Source: Actinomycetales bacterium UBA1416 (lineage in GTDB: Bacteria; Actinomycetota; Actinomycetes; Actinomycetales; Actinomycetaceae). Taken from it: DNA of 16,820 nucleotides. The stretch is from positions 15,102 to 31,921 of the forward strand of contig DBPQ01000126.1 of the NCBI GenBank assembly GCA_002304945.1. Direction: 5' to 3'. The position numbers were made by a program, and so were the translations under genes. How positions within the stretch are numbered: position 1 is the first letter of the stretch; each line of letters begins with the position of its first letter. Below are positions 1-7,119 of this stretch, in pieces. The notes under the pieces were generated by a model. It was not told the origin of the DNA. It did not search any database and worked only from the letters and a program-made list of their open reading frames with translations.

Positions 1-16
1 GCAACTGCTCACGGGC
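1..16. repeat. Edge copy of the repeat arm found at 105-120
   Basis: The first 16 bases match the right arm of the 75-120 palindrome and the bases before it (105-120) with three mismatches, sharing the core CTGCTCAC. The element appears to be cut by the window edge, so a second copy of the structure may lie mostly to the left. The match is short and could be coincidental. Confidence 0.3.
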
Positions 17-74
17 TGATGCGCCCCGGCGGCTCGGTCCCGCCGCACCACCCTCAACCATCCCCACCGCCCCC

Positions 75-120
75 GTCTGTGAGCACTACTTTGCGCATGC
101 GCACGCAGCTGCTCACAGAC
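75..120. repeat. 46-bp near-perfect palindrome in non-coding DNA
   Basis: Perfect 11-bp arms GTCTGTGAGCA (75-85) and TGCTCACAGAC (110-120) flank a perfect 12-bp palindrome TGCGCATGCGCA (92-103). Both are centred on the same point, between 97 and 98, and only six mostly unpaired bases separate each arm from the core. It lies downstream of the enolase terminator and in no credible gene. It could be a REP-like dispersed element, a large operator or a transcript-end hairpin for a gene left of the window. There is no U-rich tail, which argues against a classical terminator. Confidence 0.6.
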
Positions 121-184
121 CCCCGGGAATGACGGAGCATGAGCCTCGGGGTGACCGGTATGTGGTGACGGTGTAACGCCGGCA

Positions 185-217
185 CGGCCGGCGGCGCGAT
201 CACCCCGCCGTCGGCCG
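185..217 (-). terminator. Terminator hairpin after the enolase operon
   Basis: Positions 185-196 and 206-217 form a 12-bp GC-rich stem with one mismatch in the leftward transcript and a 9-nt loop. It begins 16 nt beyond the enolase stop codon. There is no clear U run, which is common for actinobacterial terminators. Confidence 0.6.
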
Positions 218-232
218 CGTTCCCCGGTCAGG

Positions 233-1498
233 TCAGCCGAGCCCGTAGGGCAGGTCCGTGCGGGAGGCGATGAGCAACAGCCGGTTGTACTTCGCCACCC
301 GCTCGCCGCGTGCGGGGGCCCCGGTCTTGAGCTGGCCGCAACCAGTGGCCACGGCGAGGTCCGCGATGAAGGAGTCCTCGGTCTCGCCGGAGCGGTGGGA
401 GACCATCTGGGTGTAGCCGGCCTCCCGGCAGAGCCGCATGGCCTCGAGGGTCTCGCTGACGGAACCGATCTGGTTGAGCTTGATGAGTGCCGAGTTGGCC
501 ACCTTCTTCTCGATGCCCTCGGCGATGATGGCGGGGTTGGTCACGAACAGGTCGTCCCCCACCAGTTGGCACTTCTCACCCAGTTGCGCGGTCATGGCAG
601 CCCAGCCGTCCCAGTCCTGCTCGGCGAGGCCGTCCTCGATCGACCACACCGGGCACTTCTCGATCATCGCCGCGTACCGCTCGATCACGTCGGCAGTGCT
701 GAGGGCCTCGCCCGCCACGTGGTAGGCGCCATCCCGGTAGAACTCGCTCGACGCCGGGTCCAGGGCGATCGCCACGCCATCCCGGCCCGCCGTGTAACCG
801 GCTCCCTCGATCGCCTCCACCAGCAGGGCAAGAACGTCCTCCGGCTGCGTGATGTCCGGTGCGAAACCGCCCTCGTCGCCGAGACCGGTGGCGAAGCCCT
901 GGGCCTGCAGCAGCGAGCGGAGCTTCGCGTACACGCCCGCACGCACCGCCTCCGGCAGCGAGGGAGCGCCGACCGGCGCCACCATGAACTCCTGGAAGTC
1001 CAGGGAGTTGGGCGCGTGCGCGCCGCCGTTCAGCACGTTGAAGTGCGGGACCGGCAGCCTCATGGCCCCTCCCGAGTTGAGGTAGGTGTACAGCTCACCC
1101 GGGGCGGCGAGTGCGCGTGCCAGCGCCATCGACACGCCCACCAGTGCGTTCGCGCCGAGGCGGGCCTTGTTGCCGGTGCCGTCCGCCTCATTCAGGGCCT
1201 GGTCCACCTCGGCGAGGGAGGTCCACGACCGGGACTTCACCAGGTCCGCGATCTCGCCGTTGGCGTTCGCCACCGCCTTCATGACGCCCTTGCCCGCGTA
1301 CCGGGCCTTGTCACCGTCCCGGAGCTCGACCGCCTCACGGCTGCCCGTCGACGCGCCTGACGGGACTCCGGCCACACCACTCGCCCCGGATTCGAGGGTC
1401 ACCTCCACACGAACGGTGGGGTTGCCCCGCGAGTCCAGGATCTCCAGCGCTGCCAGGTCACTCCCCCGTTGAATCTCACGGAGCGGGATCGAGGCCAA
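233..1498 (-). CDS. eno: Enolase (phosphopyruvate hydratase)
   Basis: Converts 2-phosphoglycerate to phosphoenolpyruvate in cytoplasmic glycolysis. The 421 residues match the usual family length. Visible family landmarks are LDSRGNPT at 21-28, the mobile loop PSGAST 46-51, GDEGGFAP 207-214 with catalytic E209, Mg ligands D247, E288 and D315, the catalytic base K340 in the LIKLNQIGS segment, SHRSGE 367-372 and K391. All key residues are present, so it should be active. The start is TTG at 1498-1496, immediately after the TGA of the upstream hydrolase in the same frame. GGAGG at 1514-1510, 11 nt upstream, supports it, and no ATG or GTG precedes the conserved LDSRGNPT. The N-terminus is several residues longer than typical. 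The segment at 159-171 (GAHAPNSLDFQEF) differs from the common GAHADNNVDxQEF wording. The context, third gene of an operon with an isomerase and a hydrolase, is not the usual actinobacterial eno locus, so this may be a second enolase copy. Confidence 0.95.
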   Translation of the reverse strand: MASIPLREIQRGSDLAALEILDSRGNPTVRVEVTLESGASGVAGVPSGASTGSREAVELRDGDKARYAGKGVMKAVANANGEIADLVKSRSWTSLAEVDQALNEADGTGNKARLGANALVGVSMALARALAAPGELYTYLNSGGAMRLPVPHFNVLNGGAHAPNSLDFQEFMVAPVGAPSLPEAVRAGVYAKLRSLLQAQGFATGLGDEGGFAPDITQPEDVLALLVEAIEGAGYTAGRDGVAIALDPASSEFYRDGAYHVAGEALSTADVIERYAAMIEKCPVWSIEDGLAEQDWDGWAAMTAQLGEKCQLVGDDLFVTNPAIIAEGIEKKVANSALIKLNQIGSVSETLEAMRLCREAGYTQMVSHRSGETEDSFIADLAVATGCGQLKTGAPARGERVAKYNRLLLIASRTDLPYGLG

Positions 1499-2626
1499 TC
1501 ACCCGACTGCCTCCAGGACGGCATCCGCCACGTCGGCGAGGTGGGTGTAGTCCGCCAGATACCCGGTGGCGAGGTTGGTCACGTACGCGAACGTGAGGTC
1601 CCGATCGGGGTCCGCCCACCCGATCGCCACGTTGGAGCCGTTGTGCCCGAACGCCCGCGGGCTGCTCGCCCGCCCCATCGGCGAGAAGGTGATCGGTGGC
1701 CGCCGCGGCCCACCCAGCTGCAGCCCCTGGGCCCAGCGGATGTGGATGTGCACGAACCTGTCGATCTCCTCCTCGCACGACGGCGTCGTCAGCTCCCGCA
1801 GCGAGGCCTCGCTCACGAGGCGCCCGCCGTTCCAGCCGAGCAGCGCGCCGTAGAAGGCGCCCAGGTCCCGCGCCGTGGCGGAGACCCCTGCCGCGGGGAT
1901 CGGGGCCATCCGGACCGAAGGCCGGTTCACGAACCGGGCCATCGCCCGCGGGTACCCGCCGCGCCCCCGCATCGGCACCGCCCGCCCCAGTTCAGTCCGG
2001 GGCAGGCCGAGCCACGTGTCCCGCAGGCCAAGCGGCTCCACCACCTGCTCCCGCAGCACCTCCGCCACCGGCGCGCCCGTCACCCGCCGTACCACTTCTC
2101 CCACGATGAAGCCGAAGTCCACGTACTGGTACGCCGGCACCTCCCCCGGCGCCCAGCGCGGCCGGGCCCGCTCGATCCGCCGCACGGAGCGCTCCCAGTC
2201 CGTCATCGCGAGGGAGTCGCGGAGCGCACCCACCGCCATCCCCGCGTCCGCGAACGGCGAGCGCCCCGCCAGCCGAGCCGTTCCCGCCAGCCCGCGGGTC
2301 GCCGTCGGGAGGCCGGAGCGGTGCTCGAGCACGTGCCGCAGCGTGATCCCGCCCTTGCCGTTCCCCGCGAACTGCGGCCAGTACGCCGCCACGGGCGCGT
2401 CCAACTCCACCTCACCGGACTCGACGAGCTGGAACAGCAGCACGGTCACCCACGGCTTGGAGGCGGAGAAGAGCCAGAACAGGTCGTGCGCACCACACCC
2501 GAACGAGCGGTCGAGCAGCACCTCGTCGCCCCGGGCCACCCACAGCTGGGCGGCCGCCCCGCGCCTCTCCACCAGGCCGACGGCGCGCCCCAGTCCGCCC
2601 GATTGGCCCACCTCTGCGCCCACCAT
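1499..2626 (-). CDS. Serine hydrolase, class C beta-lactamase-like family
   Basis: A 375-residue member of the Beta-lactamase (PF00144) fold, which includes esterases, DD-peptidase-like enzymes and class C lactamases. The nucleophile motif SASK is at 54-57. The second motif is YVD at 168-170 in place of the usual YxN, and HNG at 328-330 fills the third (KTG-like) position. No signal peptide or membrane segment is seen, so it is probably cytoplasmic. That, and the motif variants, favour an esterase or amidase over an antibiotic-resistance enzyme. ATG at 2626 lies 4 nt after the stop of the PhzF-like gene and has only a weak SD, suggesting translational coupling. Its TGA directly abuts the TTG start of enolase in the same frame. 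The substrate cannot be deduced. Confidence 0.88.
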   Translation of the reverse strand: MVGAEVGQSGGLGRAVGLVERRGAAAQLWVARGDEVLLDRSFGCGAHDLFWLFSASKPWVTVLLFQLVESGEVELDAPVAAYWPQFAGNGKGGITLRHVLEHRSGLPTATRGLAGTARLAGRSPFADAGMAVGALRDSLAMTDWERSVRRIERARPRWAPGEVPAYQYVDFGFIVGEVVRRVTGAPVAEVLREQVVEPLGLRDTWLGLPRTELGRAVPMRGRGGYPRAMARFVNRPSVRMAPIPAAGVSATARDLGAFYGALLGWNGGRLVSEASLRELTTPSCEEEIDRFVHIHIRWAQGLQLGGPRRPPITFSPMGRASSPRAFGHNGSNVAIGWADPDRDLTFAYVTNLATGYLADYTHLADVADAVLEAVG

Positions 2627-2630
2627 GGCG

Positions 2631-3476
2631 CTACAGGTCCACCAGCCCCACGACCGTGGCCTCGCACCGCCCGCCGACCCAGATGTCGGCGCCGTCGTCC
2701 GTCAGGTCCACGCGCCCGGCCCGGCCGAGCACCGTACCCTGCCGCACCGACCACCGCTCGGGCGCGCGGTCGGTCGCGCGGAACCACTGTGCCAGGGACG
2801 CGTTGAGCGATCCCGTCACCGGGTCCTCCGGCACGCCCAGCGACGGCACGAAGGCGCGCACCTCGTACAGGCAGCCCTCCCACGGCCGCTGCACCTCCGG
2901 GAACTCCCCGATCACCCCGATGCGCAGGTCCCCGGCCACGGCCGGTTCCAGTCGCACGTTCAGCACCGCCGCCGCGTCCCGCAGCACCAGCCCGAGCCAC
3001 CCCGGGCCGTTGTCCACCCACTGCGCGTCGACGACGTCGTGCCGCCCCAGCCCCAGGGCGGCGACGGCGTGGTCGAGGGTGTCGTCGTCGACGTCGCCCG
3101 AGCGGACGGGCGGCGGAGCGGCGAAGGCGGGCGCGCCGTCGTCGGAGATGCGCAGGGGGACGAGACCGAGCCCGCACTCCTGGACCACGCGGCCGGGGGT
3201 GGCGGGCACGCCGCCCGCCTTGAGCCACGCGTACGCCGAGCCGAGGGTGGGGTGCCCGGCGAAGGGCAGCTCGCCGCCGGGGGTGAAGATGCGGAGGCGG
3301 TAGTCGGCGCCAGGGGTGGTGGGTGGCAGGACGAACGTGGTCTCGGAGAGGTTGGTCCACCGCGCGAACGCCGCCATCTGCGAGTGGGTGAGGCCCTCGG
3401 CGTCGAGGACCACGGCCACCGGGTTGCCGGTCAGCGGGCCGGTGGAGAAGACGTCGATCTGCATGAAGCTTCGCAC
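2631..3476 (-). CDS. PhzF family isomerase
   Basis: Belongs to the PhzF/YddE family of diaminopimelate-epimerase-like two-domain isomerases. Counting from the internal ATG (277 residues), it has the opening QIDVFSTGPLTGNPVAVV, catalytic glutamate E41 in NLSETTF, FAGHPTLG 68-75 and EDPVTGS 213-219 with the conserved Asp. I prefer GTG at 3476, four codons upstream, because it yields the family-typical opening VRSFMQIDVF and lies nearer the GGAGGT at 3494-3489. ATG at 3464 is the alternative. It is the first gene of the leftward hydrolase and enolase operon. Nothing here points to phenazine synthesis, because no other phz genes are present. Family members often have unknown small-molecule substrates. 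A 17-bp dyad at 3493-3509 touches its ribosome-binding site. Confidence 0.9.
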   Translation of the reverse strand: MRSFMQIDVFSTGPLTGNPVAVVLDAEGLTHSQMAAFARWTNLSETTFVLPPTTPGADYRLRIFTPGGELPFAGHPTLGSAYAWLKAGGVPATPGRVVQECGLGLVPLRISDDGAPAFAAPPPVRSGDVDDDTLDHAVAALGLGRHDVVDAQWVDNGPGWLGLVLRDAAAVLNVRLEPAVAGDLRIGVIGEFPEVQRPWEGCLYEVRAFVPSLGVPEDPVTGSLNASLAQWFRATDRAPERWSVRQGTVLGRAGRVDLTDDGADIWVGGRCEATVVGLVDL

Positions 3477-3669
3477 CCGCTGCACATTACCTCCACCACC
3501 GCGTGGTGGGACCGTGCCTAGCCTGACAGGACACCCGCCGGTGCCCCGCGCCTGCCAGACGCTCGACCAGGTCAAGGGTGCATGGATCAGCGAGCAGCAG
3601 GTGGTGGTCGAGGACGGCGCGATCGTCGAGTACCGCGTGAACATGCGGGTCACGTTCGTCCTGAAGTAG
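3463..3669 (+). pseudogene. Dodecin-family remnant with an aberrant N-terminal half
   Basis: Dodecins are small (about 66-71 residue) flavin-binding proteins that form dodecamers and sequester flavins. From 3547 to the stop at 3669 the frame reads RACQTLDQVKGAWISEQQ and continues to YRVNMRVTFVLK, an excellent match to the C-terminal two thirds of dodecins, including the flavin-stacking Trp. From ATG 3463 the frame is 68 codons, the right length, yet its first 28 residues are Pro/Gly-rich and unlike the family. In another frame, 3486-3518 reads ITSTTAWWDRA, which resembles the dodecin N-terminal strand and helix (EIT-S-T-S-x-S-x-E-D-A) at the right distance from the ATG, then hits a TAG. This suggests two roughly compensating frameshifts, either real decay or sequence errors. 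Its ATG overlaps the divergent PhzF-like start. A functional unusual dodecin cannot be excluded. Confidence 0.5.
3493..3509. promoter_or_regulatory. 17-bp dyad at the PhzF ribosome-binding site
   Basis: CCACCAC (3493-3499) and GTGGTGG (3503-3509) form perfect 7-bp arms around CGC. In the leftward transcript this hairpin shares two bases with the SD sequence GGAGGT (3494-3489). It could be an operator or an SD-masking hairpin. It also lies inside the damaged half of the dodecin frame, so the symmetry could be accidental. Confidence 0.35.
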
Positions 3670-3713
3670 GCCCGCGCCACGGGGGCGGTGGGGCTCGGGT
3701 GCCACAATGAGGC

Positions 3714-5024
3714 ATGGCCCCCGAGCCCCGTACCCCTGCCACGAGTCCCACGCCCCCGGTCACCCGGCGCCCCTCCCCGGCGGCCGTCACGCCCGCCGAC
3801 ATCCAGGCAGCCGCCCACCACCTCACCGCCATCGTGCGGGAGACGGCGCTCGAGACCTCGCCCCGGCTCTCCTCGGCGGTGCAGCAGCCGGTGTACCTCA
3901 AGCGGGAGGACCTGCAGGTGGGCCGCTCCTACAAGGTGCGCGGCGCCCACAACTTCATCTCCTCGCTCACCGCGGAGCAGCGGGCGCGCGGGATCGTGTG
4001 CGCCTCCGCGGGCAATCACGCCCAGGGCGTGGCCTTCGCCTGCCGGCAACTCCAGATCCACGGGAAGGTCTACCTCCCGGCCACCACGCCCCGGCAGAAG
4101 CGGGCGCGCATCCAGGACATCGGCGGACGTTGGGTGGAACAGGTGATCACGGGGGCGGTGTTCGACGAGACCTCCGCCGCGGCCCAGGAGTTCGCTGCCG
4201 AGAGCGGGGCGGTGTACGTGCCGCCGTTCGACCACCCGCGCATCGTGGCCGGCCAGGGCACCGTGGCGTGGGAGATCACGCACCAGCTCACCGAGCCGAT
4301 CGACACGGTGCTCGTGCCCGTGGGGGGCGGCGGGCTCGTCGCCGGCGTGGCCGTGTGGTTGCGGCACCTCTACCCGGACGTGCACATCGTGGGAGTGGAG
4401 CCGGCGGGGGCGGCGTCCCTGCAGGCCGCGCTCGCTGCCGGGCGCCCGGTGGAGCTGGCGAAGGTGGACGGCTTCGTCGACGGCGCCGCGGTGCGCCGCG
4501 TGGGCGACGTGCCGTTCGCCGTGGCGCGCGATCTGGTGGACGAGGTGGTGGCCGTACCGGAGGGGGCGGTCTGCTCCGAGATGCTGGACCTCTACCAGGT
4601 GGAGGGCATCATCGCGGAGCCGGCGGGTGCCCTGGCCTCCGCCGCCCTGCGCGGGTACCTGCCGCGCGCGCCCCAGGGTCCCGTGGTGTGCATCGTGTCC
4701 GGCGGGAACAATGACGTCTCCCGGTACGCGGACATCCTCGAACGCTCGCTCGTGCACGAGGGGCTGCGGCACTACTTCCTCGTGACGTTCCCGCAGCAGC
4801 CGGGCGCGCTGCGTCACTTCCTGGAGGACGTGCTCGGCCCGGACGACGACATCGTCCTCTTCGAGTACGTCAAGAAGAACAACCGGGAGACCGGGCCGGC
4901 GCTCGTGGGCGTGGACCTCGCGCGGGCGGACGCCCTGCCGAGCCTGCTGGCCAACATGGAGGCCAGCCCGCTCCAGATCGACAAGCTCGCCCCCGACTCC
5001 CCGGTGTTCGAGTTCCTGCTGTAG
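3714..5024 (+). CDS. ilvA: Threonine ammonia-lyase (threonine deaminase)
   Basis: PLP enzyme deaminating threonine to 2-oxobutyrate, the committed step of isoleucine synthesis. The 436 residues show the Schiff-base lysine K74 in GRSYKVRGA, SAGNHAQG 98-105, the phosphate-binding GGGGL 204-208 and SGGNND 329-334. A single C-terminal ACT-like regulatory domain spans about 351-436 (HYFLVTFPQQPGALRHFLEDVL). This is the shorter biosynthetic form with one ACT-like domain, usually feedback-inhibited by isoleucine. The first 25 residues are Pro/Thr-rich and outside the conserved core. No SD precedes ATG 3714. A weak -10-like CACAAT at 3703-3708, 5 nt away, would allow a leaderless transcript. It stands alone, with a hairpin after its stop. 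Confidence 0.95.
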   Translation: MAPEPRTPATSPTPPVTRRPSPAAVTPADIQAAAHHLTAIVRETALETSPRLSSAVQQPVYLKREDLQVGRSYKVRGAHNFISSLTAEQRARGIVCASAGNHAQGVAFACRQLQIHGKVYLPATTPRQKRARIQDIGGRWVEQVITGAVFDETSAAAQEFAAESGAVYVPPFDHPRIVAGQGTVAWEITHQLTEPIDTVLVPVGGGGLVAGVAVWLRHLYPDVHIVGVEPAGAASLQAALAAGRPVELAKVDGFVDGAAVRRVGDVPFAVARDLVDEVVAVPEGAVCSEMLDLYQVEGIIAEPAGALASAALRGYLPRAPQGPVVCIVSGGNNDVSRYADILERSLVHEGLRHYFLVTFPQQPGALRHFLEDVLGPDDDIVLFEYVKKNNRETGPALVGVDLARADALPSLLANMEASPLQIDKLAPDSPVFEFLL

Positions 5025-5030
5025 CCCGGG

Positions 5031-5095
5031 AATCCGGAGTCTCCCAACCACTCCGGAGGCCCGAAACCACCCCTCCCAAGCAATCCGGAGTCTCC
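5031..5095. repeat. 14-bp direct repeat after ilvA
   Basis: AATCCGGAGTCTCC occurs at 5031-5044 and exactly again at 5082-5095, 51 bp apart. Between them, ACTCCGGA at 5050-5057 is complementary to the TCCGGAGT part of both copies, so two alternative hairpins can form. Confidence 0.65.
5033..5057 (+). terminator. Hairpin after ilvA
   Basis: TCCGGAGT (5033-5040) pairs with ACTCCGGA (5050-5057) to give a perfect 8-bp stem and 9-nt loop, starting 8 nt after the ilvA stop. It lacks a U tract, so it is a possible rather than certain terminator. Confidence 0.45.
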
Positions 5096-5147
5096 GTGTT
5101 CGCAGAAGGCCCCGCCGGAGGCCCGGACGCGCCGGCGGCACGCCAGT

Positions 5148-5188
5148 TAGCATCGGGTATGGACGCCACCGGAGACGAACATGGCTGA
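5148..5188 (+). promoter_or_regulatory. -10 element and 9-codon upstream ORF before the sugar kinase
   Basis: TAGCAT at 5148-5153 fits the actinobacterial TAnnnT -10 and lies 5 nt before ATG 5159, the usual arrangement of leaderless starts. That ATG opens the frame MDATGDEHG, ending with TGA at 5186-5188, inside the second and third codons of the kinase gene. The kinase itself has GGAG at 5168-5171 before ATG 5181. No good -35 was found. Confidence 0.4.
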
Positions 5189-6668
5189 GTCGTTCGCCGT
5201 CCCGGCAGGCAAGGCCGTGGAACCGTTCGTCCTGGCCCTCGACATCGGCTCCACCGGCACCCGCGGCGGCATCTTCGACGCCACCGGCCGGCCCATCGTC
5301 CGCACCCGCATCAAGGTGGACCACTCGTTCCGCACCAACGCGCAGGGCCGCAGCGAGATCAGCCCGGACCAGATCGTCCACGAGGTGGCGGCCGTGCTCG
5401 ACGCCGTCGCCCGCCCGGAGTTCGCCGGCCGGGTGGCCGGGGTGGCGATGGACACCTTCGCGTCCTCGCTCGTGGGCGTTGACGAGGACGACGCCGCCGT
5501 CACCCCCTGCTACACCTACGCGGACACACGCTGCGCCCCCGAGGTGGAGCAGTTGCGCGGCCTGGTCGACGAGGACGAGCTCCAGCAGCGCACCGGGGCG
5601 CGGCTCCACACCTCGTGCCTCCCGGGGCGGCTGCGTTGGCTGAAGCGGGTGGAGCCGGACACGTTCGAACTGACCCGGTGGTGGATGTCGATCGGGGAGT
5701 ACGTGCAGCTGCGCCTGCTTGGCGTGCACGGCGTCGCACTCGCGACCGCCGCCTGGGGCGGGCTGATCAACCGGCAGACCATCGACTGGGACGAGGAACT
5801 GCTCGACCTCCTCGGCCTGCATGACGAGTACTTCAACCCAATCCGGTTGCCGGACCAGCCCTTCACGAAGATCCCGCGCCGGATCGCCCGGCGGTGGCCC
5901 GGCCTCGCTGGAGCCGTCTGGTTCCCCTCGATCCCGGACGGGCTGGCCTCCAACCTCGGTCCCGGCGCCTCCGACGAGCGCACCATGGCGATCTCCGCCT
6001 CCGGCGCCGGGGCCGTACGCGTGCTGGGGAAGGCCATCAAAGGCAGGGTCCCGAGCGGACTGTGGAGCTACCGCGTGGACCGGGAACGCTCCCTGATCGG
6101 CGGGGCGCTCAGCGATGTCGGGCACGTGGTGTCCTGGCTGGACACCGTCACCCCCCTCCCCACGCGCAGCAACCGCAACGACTGGTTCGCCAGGCCCCCG
6201 ACGCCGGACACCCCCGTCGTGCTCCCCTTCCTCACCGGCGAACGGTCCACCGGCTGGCGCGGCGATGCCCGCGCGATCGTGGCGGACATCGGCCCCGGGA
6301 CCAACGCCGCCGAGTTCTACCGCGGGGCGATGGACGGCGTCGCCCTGAGCTACAGGCGCGTGGTGGACCAACTGGACACGGTGGCGCCGGGGATCGAACG
6401 GATCGTCGCGGCGGGAACGATCGCCCAGCTCCTGCCGTCGTGGCTGACCGTGGTGGCGAACGTGCTGGACAAGCCACTGGTCCCGATCAGCCTCAAGCGC
6501 ACCACCCTGCGCGGCAGCGCGCTGATGGCCCTCGAGACGCTCGCGCCGGACGTGCCCCGCGCCGACCCTGAGGCAGGGGACACCATCTCCCCCACGCGCT
6601 CGTGGGTACGGGAATACGACGGGCGCTACCACCGCTTCCTCGAGTTGTACGAGAAGAACTTCGGCTAA
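5181..6668 (+). CDS. FGGY family carbohydrate kinase, gluconokinase-like
   Basis: ATP-dependent sugar or sugar-acid kinase of 495 residues, the normal length for the FGGY family. The N-terminal phosphate-binding motif LDIGSTGTRGG is at 20-30. A likely catalytic Asp is D253 in IPDGLASNLG. The GERSTGWRGDARA segment at 353-365 and the nucleotide-site region near 410-436 (AAGTIAQ onward) complete the second domain. GERSTGW-type wording resembles gluconokinase-like members more than xylulo- or glycerol kinases, but the substrate is not certain. GGAG, 9 nt before ATG 5181, supports the start. The DUF302 gene follows 10 nt later and is probably cotranscribed. No transporter or regulator is adjacent, so context does not settle the sugar. 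Confidence 0.88.
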   Translation: MAESFAVPAGKAVEPFVLALDIGSTGTRGGIFDATGRPIVRTRIKVDHSFRTNAQGRSEISPDQIVHEVAAVLDAVARPEFAGRVAGVAMDTFASSLVGVDEDDAAVTPCYTYADTRCAPEVEQLRGLVDEDELQQRTGARLHTSCLPGRLRWLKRVEPDTFELTRWWMSIGEYVQLRLLGVHGVALATAAWGGLINRQTIDWDEELLDLLGLHDEYFNPIRLPDQPFTKIPRRIARRWPGLAGAVWFPSIPDGLASNLGPGASDERTMAISASGAGAVRVLGKAIKGRVPSGLWSYRVDRERSLIGGALSDVGHVVSWLDTVTPLPTRSNRNDWFARPPTPDTPVVLPFLTGERSTGWRGDARAIVADIGPGTNAAEFYRGAMDGVALSYRRVVDQLDTVAPGIERIVAAGTIAQLLPSWLTVVANVLDKPLVPISLKRTTLRGSALMALETLAPDVPRADPEAGDTISPTRSWVREYDGRYHRFLELYEKNFG

Positions 6669-6678
6669 GGAGACACCC

Positions 6679-7065
6679 ATGGGCTACGCCCTCAGCACCA
6701 CCGTCAACCGCCCGTTCGACGAGACCCTCGCCGCCACCCGGGAGGCCCTCGCCGCCCAGGGCTTCGGGGTGCTCACCGAGATCGACATGGCAGGCACGCT
6801 CAAGAAGAAGCTCGACGTGGACATCCCCCCGCACGTCATCCTCGGGGCCTGCAACCCGCCGAACGCCTACAGGGCGGTGCAGGCGGAACCCTCCATCGGG
6901 GTGCTGCTGCCGTGCAACGTGGTGGTGCGGTCGGCGGGCGAGCAGACGATCGTCGAGGCCATCGACCCGGCCACGATGCACGAGCTCACCGGCAATGCCG
7001 CGATGAAGGACGTCGCCGTCACGATCGGCGGCATGCTCCAGGCGGTGCTGGACAGCCTGAGCTGA
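6679..7065 (+). CDS. DUF302 domain protein
   Basis: A 128-residue protein composed almost wholly of one DUF302 domain. Diagnostic strings are ILGACNP at 54-60 and GVLLPCNVVV at 74-83, both with conserved Cys, followed by a helical C-terminus. The biochemical role of the family is unknown. It is often found near redox or metal-stress genes, which does not apply clearly here. No signal peptide or membrane helix is visible. AAGGAG at 6667-6672 overlaps the kinase stop codon and lies 6 nt before the ATG, so translation should be efficient and coupled to the kinase. Confidence 0.9.
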   Translation: MGYALSTTVNRPFDETLAATREALAAQGFGVLTEIDMAGTLKKKLDVDIPPHVILGACNPPNAYRAVQAEPSIGVLLPCNVVVRSAGEQTIVEAIDPATMHELTGNAAMKDVAVTIGGMLQAVLDSLS

Positions 7066-7070
7066 CCCGC

Positions 7071-7119
7071 CGGCGACGGCGCCCCGCACGCCCACGCGGC
7101 GGCGGTGGCGCCGTCGTCG
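7071..7119. terminator. Bidirectional terminator between convergent genes
   Basis: Positions 7071-7083 pair with 7107-7119 to give a 13-bp stem with one G-T wobble and a 23-nt loop. It fills almost the whole gap between the DUF302 stop and the VOC-gene stop and so can end transcription from both sides. Confidence 0.7.

Noticed and set aside
1499..2626. Possible antibiotic-resistance beta-lactamase
   Set aside because: No signal peptide, a YVD instead of YxN motif and an operon with metabolic genes point to a general serine hydrolase.
2631..3476. Phenazine biosynthesis from the PhzF-like gene
   Set aside because: No other phenazine genes are present, and most PhzF-fold proteins act elsewhere.
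2631..6680. A very long leftward open frame of 1349 codons
   Set aside because: Only its 3' part, about 280 codons (PhzF-like), has protein character. The remainder is antisense to ilvA and the FGGY kinase and reads as Arg/Gly/His/Pro-rich noise caused by high GC at third positions.
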